Shown piece by piece: positions 1-11,600 of a stretch of 64,000 nucleotides of DNA. The notes under the pieces were generated by a model. The model ran no database searches, had not been told where the DNA came from, and was given only the letters and a program-made list of their open reading frames with translations. Position 1 is the stretch's first letter; each line of letters begins with the position of its first letter. This DNA comes from Phoronis australis (taxonomy: Eukaryota; Phoronida; Phoronidae): positions 208,883 to 272,882 of the forward strand of contig NMRA01000497.1 of the NCBI GenBank assembly GCA_002633005.1, in the 5' to 3' direction. A program made the translations under genes and the position numbers.

Positions 1-361
1 AAGCTCGTCATTATCCTTACGTGTGTAGAGAATGGTGCGGAATGTACCAAAGAGAATTTATGTATTTCCAGGGCACTAAAAGTACGCAGCAAAGCGTTCA
101 TCCGAATTTTGCCAGAAAAGGCACTTTTCTTGAGGGAAATTGTCGAAAAAGCCAGCCAAAGTTTTGTAGTGAAACTGATCGTGTAAAAGTCGCCCTTAAT
201 TCTAAGATGCGCTTCACGAGCACTTCTCTTATACGACTACCCGCACCCAAAAACTAAGCATCCTTTCGTGACTACTTCTTTGAATTTCCACAGAAATCAG
301 CGGGATCTTGCTAAGCTCTAGACTTAATGAACACTGTTTCTTCTTTTTCCATTTCATGCAG

Positions 362-538
362 TTGTGAGATGGACCGTTCGGCTTGTAAACTAACCAAGGA
401 CATTAAGATGGTATTCAACGGTCCATGCGAAAATTCTACCAAACCCGAATGCAAAGATGACTACATCGAAAAGAATATCAAATGTGACGACCTTGATCCA
501 GTAGTCTGCGGAACAGACGGGAGGACTTACACCAACAA
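362..538 (+). CDS. Exon 3 of Kazal copy 1
   Basis: Acceptor ends at 361 (tttcatgcag) and donor is aa|gtatgc at 539. It encodes the Cys4-Cys6 half of Kazal 1 (ending in NGPC) and the Cys1-Cys3 half of Kazal 2 (CGTDGRTYTNK). Phase 2 on both sides. Confidence 0.87.
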
Positions 539-3500
539 GTATGCAATAGTAAAAAATCAACTTTACTTAACTCGGTCTGTGCAACATGGCATCATAACTT
601 ACTGACCGACGCTTGAGAAATAGTATGTTATAGGAAATTTAAACTGTTGACGCGTACTGTAGTGCACGTAACTTAATGCATGCACGTTTTGATACACGCA
701 GAGTCCACGGGAAACGGAAATAGTAAAGTATGTGATTTTAGTGTTAATATGAATTTGTATAACCGAACGAAGGTACAGAAGTGCGTTGTAGTTAGCGCCA
801 AACCAAAGAATACTCCGGCAACTGGTCAACTTCAAGATTTGAATAAAAGTAAATATTTCTGATTAGTGTAACAATGTCTTAACACTCGCGAAAAAAACTA
901 GTGTGATCACGAGCTTCGGCTGAAATGCCTGGCGATATCTCGCAAAGACTTGCGTGGTCTTACTTTTTTGCCAGTTTCTCGCGTCTTCTTCAAACGTACC
1001 TTTTTCCTCTGCCAAATACACATGACCTACAGTAGTTGCTGTTCTGGCGCAGTGTCAGCGAACAATCGAGAGAAACACAGGTGATTCTACGTACAGCCTA
1101 ATTCTTTTATTCGTGTGCCGTCAGTACATAGACAAACCCGTAAACTGAAATAAACAAAACCCTGAGTCACTACTACGAAATATAATACAAGTACAGGCAG
1201 TGACAATATATACAAAACCGTTATTTACATCAACGAAGAAAATGTACAAGTAACGAAATGGCTACATCAGATAAACTGAATCTTATATGAAAATACTATA
1301 TACAAAAACGAACCTAGTTCATACACAATTCTGCCGTGAGACCGTGACGCAAACTAGATATCAAGTCACGCTAAACTTTTACAATAATACGAGCTTGAAA
1401 CAGACTGGTTTGTGAATTGCAATCTCAAGGTCGCAGCGAACAACGCCCAAACCCTCGATACGAACCACAAAGGACGAAATACGGCAAAGAAAATAAAGCG
1501 AAAATACTGAAACTACACGGGACACGAGAGAATGCATTGCACAAACCAGAATATAACGATAAGCAAAAGAACACTACTTACATCATGAAAACCCTGCAAT
1601 CTCGACGATGAAACCAATGAGATGCATACACTGCACACAGATACGAAATACGAAATACGAATGAATGGAACTGGCGGGTAAAACGCTTTTAAATGTCAGT
1701 ACCACGTGACAAGTTCACAATCTGGGGGGTACTTCAAAATGAGTACAACAGGAACAATACCTAATATACACAGGCAATATGAATGATTGCGTCTGCAGTA
1801 ACATTACTCCCCCCGAGAAAGCGGAGAAANNNNNNNNNNNNNNNNNNNNNNNNNNNNNNNNNNNNNNNNNNNNNNNNNNNNNNNNNNNNNNNAGATACGA
1901 AATACGAAATACGAATGAATGGAACTGGCGGGTAAAACGCTTTTAAATGTCAGTACCACGTGACAAGTTCACAATCTGGGGGGTACTTGAAAATGAGTAC
2001 AACAGGAAACAATACTTAATATACACAGGCAATATGAATGATTGCGTCTGCAGTAACAGTTGCCGTTTCACTTTCTGGTGATGAGAATGACGAATTCAGT
2101 AAATATAAATGAGCTTTTTTCTCGTAATAAGATATTGATATTGTTTAATACAAAATAGCAAAGCATATATGTAAGATGCACGCACGCGGACAGACGTCAC
2201 AGACACATCCGGAATCAACAAATATATTCGTATTGACAACTATTACAGTAAATTACTTTTTCAAGTTCAATATTTTTGAAAATATATCTTAACTGCAAAC
2301 AAGTTAACTAGTTCAATTCCACTTTATCCATACATGTATGGTACTAAACCAAACCTATGACCGAATTGATAACATTTTGTGCCTTATGTTTGCCAATCAG
2401 TACATGTAGATTAAGTTCGGGGGATTTACCAGTGGTCGATAAAATCCAACTGCATACAGATACCCAACGATGTTTAACCATTGTTCAAGGCCACTCTAAA
2501 CTCATCATTGCAAACCCAAAACAGTTGCGAATTTGCTACATCAGTGTTTAATAAAAACAAAACAAAACAAAACAAAAATTATTAGTAGTAATAAGTTTGA
2601 GACTTAATTTTATTTGAATCCTCTTCAATTTTGTATCTTTGGTGAAATCAACTGCCAAGATGTAACAATTACGCCATCATTCTTCTGAAGGTACAATGTT
2701 TAAACGATTTCATGATTACCTGTATGCAATGACATATGGAAACGAGTGTAAAAGCTTTATTTACATGACTAAATGTAAAAATAGTCCAGGCAAAATCAGG
2801 ACCATGTGGAAGACTATTTTTAAATGCAACATTTTGCGCTGCGGGAAAGCAAACTCGGTCACATGACATGAGGTCTCCATCTTTTGTGTCCTCTTTACCA
2901 CTGTTCGTAAAATATTACTTTTGAGTAGAACGATTTTTGGGTTAAATCAAATAGATTCATGATGAATTAAATCTTACTTGATCACAAAGGTTCGAAAATG
3001 TGGAAATAGAATGGTGAAGTTTTCTCATTGTTCACTCCTGAGGCTAACTGACGTATCATGCATGTTGTCGCATCTATGTCTGCAATGTTCTGTTTCAAAG
3101 ATGTGAGTTCCATATGGCTAAATGTGCCGCCTATGAGAAATACGGACCTATAAGAGCACCCCAGCTTCACATCCGGGTGGTCGGCCGTGGCTGTAACGAG
3201 ACACCGAAGCCATACAATCCTTGTCAAAACAAATGGGGAAAAGCGGATTGTGAATCTTATCCAACCACACTCTTCTCCAAGTACTGCGACACCACCGGAA
3301 AGGTATACCGCAACAGGTGAGTTGATTATTGAACTTTCACCTTAACCCGGAGGAAATACTCTATTTAATGAAGTAGAAACGCGTTATTTTTGTAAAATTT
3401 TCTACAATTTCGTAAACATACTGAACTTGAAATCTCGTGTAATTTGGTTCGCGTTGACAGACATTTCAAAAAATCATGCCATTTGGCAATAGACCTCCAG

Positions 3501-4115
3501 CGAAATTAAAACGCTTTGGAAACCATTTCTGGGAGAACAATTGGCATTTGAAAGATCACCTGAGCACCCCCGTGTTGAACTGTAGGTAATTCCGAACACG
3601 TCAATCCGTATAGAACTGCTTGCATTGTGAAGACATGAAAGCGACGGACATTCGCTTCACCATCTTCATTTTGTTGTGAGAAGTGACGGCCATTTTACTA
3701 CGTAGGACTTTTTGGCTGAATCGTGGGAATATCACTATGCAGTAGCAGTAATTTGGCCTTGATACGGTGATTGCGGAAAAGTTGTAAAAACGCACTAGGA
3801 AAATCAAGTTGATGGAAATTTGGAAGTCTTTTTTAAAAAGGTACAATACAGCGCCATCTAGCGATAAAACATATATTATAATGTGTTCTCAGTCAAATTG
3901 GCCTTGGCACTCAAAACGTTTCCACATTACCACAATAGCGAAATGTACATTTTGTGACGTAAGAAATAATGCCAATACTGGAAAGGGGAGTGATAAAAAC
4001 TAAGTATACATGTATCACGTGTTTCTCTGTCTCTCCGTGTAGGTGCTATTTCATGCAGGCTCAGTGCGTAGACAAGACAATCAAGCAGACGTGGTGCAGA
4101 CCAAGTGGTCTGTAG
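362..4115 (+). CDS. Three-domain Kazal protease inhibitor, copy 1 (5' part outside window)
   Basis: Joined exons are 362-538, 3101-3316 and 4043-4115. The window starts inside intron 2, so the signal peptide and first half of Kazal domain 1 are missing. The visible part encodes the end of Kazal 1, all of Kazal 2 and all of Kazal 3, ending at TAG 4113-4115. Intron phases are all 2 and the exon lengths (177, 216, 73) equal those of the complete copy at 8632-12501. Every visible exon is open and every expected Kazal cysteine is present, so this looks like a working paralogue. The product should be a secreted inhibitor of serine proteases, an inference from the family. Its target is unknown. The residue at the usual P1 position of Kazal 2 is Asp, which does not suggest a trypsin target. 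Confidence 0.85.
1639..1803. repeat. Direct repeat left of a gap (copy 1)
   Basis: This sequence recurs at 1893-2058 with only a few differences. Copy 2 begins at the first base after the N run, a sign of an assembly artefact. Confidence 0.85.
1830..1892. other. Assembly gap
   Basis: 63 N. Confidence 1.
1893..2058. repeat. Direct repeat right of a gap (copy 2)
   Basis: Near copy of 1639-1803, starting exactly at the edge of the N run. Probably overlapping contigs or the second haplotype rather than a biological duplication. Confidence 0.85.
2553..2577. repeat. (AAAAC)n simple repeat
   Basis: Short pentanucleotide run inside intron 3 of Kazal copy 1. Confidence 0.8.
3101..3316 (+). CDS. Exon 4 of Kazal copy 1
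   Basis: The acceptor is tttcaaag|A, 5' of the more tempting ttccag seen only in copy 2; here that site reads ttccat. Starting at 3101 in phase 2 restores Kazal 2 with Cys4 in CEFHMAKC. The exon then encodes Kazal 3 up to Cys3 (YCDTTGKVYRN). The donor is ag|gtgagt at 3317. Confidence 0.87.
4043..4115 (+). CDS. Exon 5 (last) of Kazal copy 1
   Basis: Acceptor ccgtgtag ends at 4042. It encodes Cys4-Cys6 of Kazal 3 (CYFMQAQC, then TWCRPSGL) and stops at TAG. It is almost identical to 12429-12501. Confidence 0.87.
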
Positions 4116-7100
4116 AGGAGGAGTCCCAGTTCCCATCCCGCTTATGACGTCTGATTATTCAGTCAGCCATTCGAATTTTACTGTACTCGAGGCCGAAGGC
4201 GTAAAGTGAAATTGCAAATATAAGCACAAACACAATCAGTGTATCCAGAATTATACGTTGTACAGTTTTTATTTCAGATCAGTTTCTTTATAACCTTTTA
4301 CATTGAGAGTCTTCATAATTTATTATAACACATTGTGGCCAGGTGAAGTTATAAAAATTCAAATCGAAATCCTGTGTTCTTCTTTTATGGAATTCATATT
4401 ACAAAGAACACAGATTTCTTTAAATAGTTCAGCAATCTCGTTTGTTCACGCGGCTATGAACCCACAACACACCACAGAAACTAAACTTGGTATCGTTATG
4501 AAATTGGTGTCAATTTTTGTTTAACCAAATAAGATGTGGTTTGAATACTTCACAAGAACTGACAGCTCGTTATTTCTTAAGACCAGACTGAGAAAAGATA
4601 GCTGAGCGTTGTTTAGAACAATAGCGGAACAAATTGAAACCAATTTTATAGCGGTACATGGTTTAAATTCAAAAGTTAATTTTTTCATCGGAACGCAGGT
4701 TTATAACCACCTTAAATTAGTATAATGTTGTCGGAGGTTTTCATGTTCATTTCAAAAGATAAAAAAGTGATGTGCAATTCACCCTGATTTAGCACCACTG
4801 TAATCAATAACGTTAAAGACTTCCCATCATGCATTTTCTTAGTTTTTGAGGTTTCACTAGCTAATATGAAATGAATATCATAAAATCGAAATAAATAAGT
4901 TTTTTTATGCCAAATATTCGCGACCGTTTTAATTTTGAAGAAAAAATATTTATTTCTATGTTTCGCACCAAGTGATGTAATGAGTGAAATACGTTCGGTC
5001 ACTTGACAATCAATGGCAATGAGGGAACGCTGCAGATAAGAAGAAGAGGACGATTTTGAGCGAGAACTGGACGATCATTATACAGGCAGAGAGGAGAGTG
5101 GATATGGACATCACTCAAAAGTACTTAAAGAATCAGACAACGAATTCGATTTCCCACCAGCGAACTTTCGTCAGCTTTGAGGCTGTATGAACTCGACCCA
5201 CTTTCACGACAAATGCTGCAGACATAATTATATCATTCACAGCCGACTGAACCAAGGGTTGGTCAATACCGGTATTTGCGTTAGGTCGAAACATGGCGAT
5301 TCCTTGAAATGTGCCGAACAATGTGTGAAAGCCGAGGCAACCGTAAAAAACTAAAATTGCCACTAGGGGGCAGAGCGGTAGTCGAATCGGTCCGAAGGTC
5401 GTCGTTATATATCATCAGCTTCAAAAAACACGTCTGTCAAATCTCAGTAAGATTCAGACACAGATTACAGCAAAATGCCCCCACATTTTTTATATTTAGG
5501 CGCATAGTTAATGACGACCCACACAAGTCGGCTGGAGTCAGTCCGTCACCAAGTCAAAAATGTAACGAATTTTGTAACTGATTTGAGTAGGAGTAGGGTG
5601 TGGGTCGCAGAGGGGTCACTGTGAAGTTGGGAAGCCCCCTTCCCCCACTAAAGTAGAACACAGAAAGCACGGGGTAGGCTACTTGCCTCAAATAATTTAC
5701 AGTCGTGAAGATGAAACCACCAGCAAAGGGCGGCGGCAGTCGAGAAAAAAAAACACTGCGAAACACGTAGAAAAAAAATTAGAGAACTTTCGTCAGTTAA
5801 CAGTGACGCTGGAACCCATGGCCAGGACTTTTGTGTCCGGTGGTCCCCATTGTTAGAAAATTGGAGCACATCGAAAAAGTCCAAGATAACTATGCAGCTT
5901 TTCAAAACAAACTGATTCAAATTTCTGCATTGATGGAAACAATTTTTGGAGAATGTAAGACACTTTTCTTCTCTGACAGGGGATGATGTAAGTCCCCGTT
6001 TTCCTTTGAAACATTGAAGACTTTCAGTGCACAAATTTTAACTCTTAATTAGAGCGTGTCTGCAGATCGCATACATGGATACCCTTTTACCGTTTTGATT
6101 GATGCCTTCTCAATGGACTTTTTGTAGAATCAACAATCACTCTTTTGCAGAGAGAAAGCCTTTCATACTAAAGGCCATTAGGCAACACGTGAAGCGGCCA
6201 GCTCTCAAGAGAGAGGGCTATCTCTTGGATGGGCGGCCAAGGAAAAGTGTCCTATTGCGCTCTTTAAATCGGACACTGTCAGTTATCAACGAAGGGAAAC
6301 TGGGAAAATTCAAGCTGGTTAAAAAGACTACAGAATACTTTTTGGCGAAGGACAACAGCATCAAGACATGCGGCTCAAGCAACCAAAACGCAAGACTACT
6401 AAAAACAAAAAAGCAAACTCCAGCCGGAAACGAAACATAGATACTTTGTAAATCACTAACACAATAAGGTTTTATAACGATAAAAATTTCCATTCTTTCT
6501 CCAAAGTATTTGAAATACAATATTGTAAATTTCAAACTGAACTTGACGGACTTCGACAGAACTTGGATAAACATCTTGCCAGAATTATTTGACAGTTTTG
6601 CCGTAATTTATTGTAATGTTATTGCGCCAGCCGCTAATTGATAAATGTCGTGACGTCAACAAAGTGGATGGAGAAACATCTGTCGAGATCGAGTCAAAAT
6701 TGAAACGGATTCTACTTAAAAAAAGAAATGGATATTTAGTCTCGGTTTTGTTCGACGAACCTCGTTTGTCGAATTTCGACGGCTATCACTGAAATGAACA
6801 AGAATTGACGTGAACACGCATAAAGTCCGAAAGTTGCTCGAGTGCGCGCCTCCAAACACTCCGTCGTAGGTGCCTATCTATTAAATACTCCTGGTTGCCC
6901 GTGAAGTACGTGACTGCGCGTGTATCCCTTCGAAATTGTCATACTGGGATTTGAGAAAGTCTTGCAACTTAACAACCGGCAGTGAGCTCAAATGCGCACT
7001 GTGTGTGCCTTTGGTTTGATATTGTGTTGTCATGGGATGACCCGGATGTCAAAGCTTTCGTCTTCTGCTATCCTCCACGAGTTCTGATTTATTACATCCT

Positions 7101-8550
7101 TGTGCATTGCTGTGTATTACAAGTCATCCAGTAAGAAGCTGAGAACAATTATCAATACATGCTGGACTTACTTAATTGAAAATAATTAACAGTGTTTTGT
7201 CAGGCACTCTGACTTCATAAGCCTTTGCTACATCTGTTGGAGATTGTCGGGTGTGAGTCAAACGACAACACTCGTTCCCAGTTGTGTTCAAAGTTAAATT
7301 TAAGCCCACCTTTCTTCCTCAGGGAGCTATGTTCAATCCTTTGCCAATGCGTCATTTTATTTGCACTTGAAAATGAAACAAGTATGTTTCGAAATATCGC
7401 GTGCCTTTTAATCATATCTCTTGGTCAGTTGCTTCACCAATGTTATGTAGAGTGTCGAACTTTGTTCTGAGGATACGAACGGAACGGAATAAATATTGTT
7501 TATAACGGCAAGTGTCGTGTGTTTAATCAATTCTGCACATTGGAAAACTTGCTCCGGAAGTACATCCAAGTAAAAGAGGACTAGATGCGTACTTTCAGAA
7601 AGTCATGCGGGACAGTAAGGCTACTAAACCCCTGCATCCTCGACTGGCGAACGTGTCTATACTCTCATGTTCTAGACAACAAAGCGATAAACCGTTGTTC
7701 ATTATACCAACCACTGCAGTCACACAGCTGGAACTTCATTGGAGATGTTTTTCCATCTTTACTAACGTAACGGTATTTATAGACTTTTCGGAGTTTCAAA
7801 ATTTATTCCAATTAAACAAATTGAAAGTGTGTAGTTGCTGCTAAAGATTACGTGAGCTTGATGAACGGAAGTCACGCAGCAGCATACTTTGGTACAAAAA
7901 TACCCTCAATTTTGAGGCAAGGCATTGATATCATATCTCGTGCGAAATGTCAGTGTTCCAATGACGTGTGACCTGAACTGTTTGATTAAGTGTTTTTAAC
8001 TAATTCCGAAAATGAATAACAACACATCATAGTTTCATGCATAACTCTCAAATATATATGAGAAATGGTCGTTCTCATATAAGGATGCAGTTCGTCCTAT
8101 ATATAGCTAGCTAAATACGAAAATTTAACTATAGTTGGCACATTTCCGTTACTAATAAGAACATCAAAATCTTCAGGGATTCACGAAAACTCTGCAGAGT
8201 ATATAGGGGTTAGACAACCCTAAAGCTATGATTTCTAATTGGGTACATGCATGAAATCTCTTCACTTGAGTACATGCCTGTAACGAACAAGAAATACGTT
8301 TACGGTAAGAACGATTTTTTGAGAGCAAAAGACCTATAATTCAATTTTTGTTTTTAACCATCTGAAAAGGACGAATTGCAGCTTTTAAAAATGGTGTGAT
8401 TCAAGGGTTGGATTGGCGAGGCAGGAAAGTTTAATTGTGAAAAACCTGTACTTAAACACACTTGCCCGTTCCATCAACCAAACATTTTCACCACAAGTGC
8501 CTCGCAATTTTTTTACATGTAAGTCACGGAGTGACCCCCTGTGCGAGTCT
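4116..8550. other. Intergenic DNA between the two Kazal genes
   Basis: No supported gene. Stretches within 4140-7440 align in order with stretches downstream of Kazal copy 2 (12520-16260), so they belong to the tandem unit. The open frame at 6099-6440 has no intact counterpart in copy 2, where the aligned stretch near 15690-15990 is interrupted, so it is not taken as coding. Positions 5359-5480 belong to a repeat family also seen at 14776-14880 and 47870-48480. Confidence 0.6.
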
Positions 8551-8584
8551 TGACGCGCGCGCCGCCTCCGCGAGAGTATATAAG
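8551..8584 (+). promoter_or_regulatory. Core promoter with TATA box for Kazal copy 2
   Basis: A TATA box, TATATAAG at 8577-8584, follows a short CpG-rich stretch at 8551-8572. It lies 48 bases before the ATG at 8632, which would place transcription start near 8607 with a leader of about 25 bases. Start site inferred from usual TATA spacing. Confidence 0.7.
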
Positions 8585-8631
8585 AACAATGCGTACGACA
8601 GACACCCCATTTATGATCAGGGATTAGAGAA

Positions 8632-8668
8632 ATGCTGAAATTATTGGCTTTCGCTGTTTTTGTGGCGG
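8632..8668 (+). CDS. Exon 1, signal peptide, Kazal copy 2
   Basis: ATG lies 48 bases after the TATA box. It encodes a short hydrophobic leader and ends at donor g|gtaagc in phase 1, which joins the acceptor at 9190 to give AAAQASLKC. Confidence 0.85.
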
Positions 8669-11600
8669 GTAAGCTGTTTTTAGAAATTTTGTTCTTAAGC
8701 GCATGCACAAAATTTGCACATTTTAAAAAATTTTCACCAGTTGTATTCCAGACTTTCAGTGATTGACACGATGGGATGACTGAAATATGATTTTAGGAAT
8801 TTGGTGACCAGTTAAACAGACTGGATGGGGACACGTTATTTTCTACAGTGCTGTTTTTACAGAAGACTGAATATCTTAAATCTGCTTAGCAACCACTGAG
8901 GACTTGTGAGAAGACGACCACTCCACCAAGAATGGTTTCCGTTCCACGCTTTTGGTGTTTTTTCAGAATCATACGTAACATTGAACAAAGAGATGAAATT
9001 GTAAAACACTCCTTTTAGAATGTTAAAACAAAATTTGATATGAACCTTAATTGTCTTTCATTTCCGTTCTCTTATAGGCAACATCTTTTCACCTAATTTG
9101 TACACACGTATAAACGATTGAATCATTTACCTCTCAGTACTTTGTTGGCAAAACGAACTCACAGGATCTACTATCGTGTTTTATTTCCAGCCGCCCAGGC
9201 TAGCCTGAAATGCAGCATTCAACTACGAGTTGACTGCGACAAGTTTGGAGACAAGCCTGTATGTGGCGACGACAGCGCAAGCCGGAAAACGTACAAGAAT
9301 GCGTGCGTATCTTTACATAGTATACAGAAAATAACAAGCCTTTTTGTACATGTACATGTTCGAAGTAGTAAGCATTTTAAGTCACATAGTTCGCACATAA
9401 ATACACTCTTCTCTGCTGCTTACGCACTCCCGAAGAATTGGGAAGCGGTAATTTTCCTGTATGTTCCTCCGCACCACGTTGATAACACAGAAGCTTGTCA
9501 TTATTATTCTGTCTTGAGAGAATGGTGCGGAATGTACAAATAATTTATTTACTTCTGTTTCAATAGAAGTACGCAACAAAGAGTTCACGAGAATTTGCCA
9601 GAAAGGGCACTCTTTTGGAGGGAATTCGTCGGAAAAGGCAAACTTTTGAAGGAATACTGACGGGGAAAAGTCAACCTTTATTCTTAGTGTTGCTTCTACT
9701 ATTACCCGCATACTGCACTGGTATTTTAATAACGGTGTTCTCCAGAAACTAAGCATCCTTTCCAGTTCGGCATCGGCACATTAAGATAAAAGGACCTAAA
9801 ACATTACGTTCGCGTTCAATAACGCTTTCTAACAAATTACTCAAGATTTGATGTGCTCTGTTTGAAATACGTGGCCACATTCCACAGAAAACTGCCGGAT
9901 GTTGCAAAACTCTAGCCTCAATGAACACCTTTCCATTGTATCTAGGTGTGAGATGGATACTATGGGTTGTAAACTAAACAAGGTCATTAAGATGGTATTC
10001 AACGGTCCATGCGAAAATTCTACCAAACCCGAATGCGAAGCTGATTACATCGAAAAGAATTTCCAGTGTGACGAAAACGACCCACCACTCTGCGCAACAA
10101 ACGGACAGACTTACAAGAACAAGTATGTAATAGTGAAAAATCGACTCTATCTAACTCGGTCTGTACAACATGGCATCATAACTTCTTTACCGACGCTCGA
10201 GAAATAGAGTGCTGTAAGAAATTTAAACTCTTGACGCGTAGTTCACGGGACTTTAAACTAATGCATGCACGGTTTGATACACGCAGAGTCCACGGGAAAA
10301 CGGGAATAGTAAAAAAATGTATTTCCTGAGTTAATAGGAATTTGGACATGTTGTATAACCGAGCGAAGGGACAGAAGTTCCTTGTAGTTAGCGTCAAACT
10401 AAAGAATACTCCGCAAACTGGTCAACTTCAAGTTTTGAATAGTAGTACATATGTTTAAGTCTCCGTAATTTAATGTAACAATATCGTACAGTTCCGAAAA
10501 CTCAGCGTCATCACCAGCTTCGTGTGTAATGCCTGACGAAATTTCGCCAAGACTTGCGTGATATTGGATTTGCACGAGTCAAGTTCATTGCGTTTACTCT
10601 ACCAAATACTCATAGCCTACTGCGGTTGCCGTTTCACTTGAAAATGGCGAATTCTGTAAATATGAAAGTTTTTTTTTCCCGTAATAAGATATTGATATCT
10701 TTAAAATAGCAACACACATACATGTAGATGCACGCACGCATACAGACACACCCCGAATCAACAAATATTTAAAATATTAACCCAGTGATTATAGGGTTCA
10801 CCGTTTTCGAATAAGAACATGTAGATTAAGTTCAAGGGATTGACCAGTTGTCGATAAAGTCCAACTGCATACAGATGGCCAACGATTTTTAACCATTGTT
10901 CAAAACCAATTTACACGTTTTTTCGAACTCATGGTTGCAAACGCAAAACAACTTTGAATTTGTTACACCAATATTTAATAAAAAAAACGAAAAAGCTATT
11001 AGTAATAATAACTCTTTGACTAAATCCTATTTGAATCCATTTCAATTTCGTTTCTTTGGCAAAATCAACTGCCAAGATATAACATTTACGCCATCATTCT
11101 TCTGAAAGTACAATATTTAAACAATTTTATCATTAGTTATATATTTGTATGCAATGGCAAACAGACAGTTTATTTACATTATCATGTGGAAATGCAACTT
11201 TTGACACCAACCGGGAAAGCAAAATCGGTCACATGACATGAGGTTTCCGTCTTTTGTGCCCTCTTTTCCAAATATTATTTTTCAGTAAAACGCTTTTTTG
11301 GTTAAATCAAATAGGTTCACGAGATATTCAATCTTATTTGATTACAGAGGTTTGAACATGTAGAAATAGAATGTTGAAGTTTTCTAATAGGTCAATTTTG
11401 AGGCTAACTGTCGCATCATGCACGTTGTCGCATCTATGTCTGCAATGTTCTATTTCAAAGATGTGAGTTCCAGAAGGCTAAATGTGATGCCTATGAGAAA
11501 TACGGACCTATAAGAGCACCACAGCTTCACATCCGGGTGATGGGCCGTGGCTGTAACAATACGCCAAGGCCATACAATCCTTGTCAAAACAAATGGCGAG

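Larger units (their letters stand above)
539..3100 (+). other. Intron 3 of Kazal copy 1
   Basis: About 2.6 kb. It holds the 165-bp repeat pair around the gap at 1830-1892 and an (AAAAC)n run. The first and last parts align with the intron at 10123-11460, but most of 900-2060 has no counterpart there, so an insertion or haplotype redundancy enlarged this copy. No additional exon is supported. Confidence 0.6.

Noticed and set aside
6099-6440. 113-codon basic open frame between the Kazal genes
   Set aside because: The aligned stretch in the second tandem unit (about 15690-15990) is interrupted, so the frame is not conserved.
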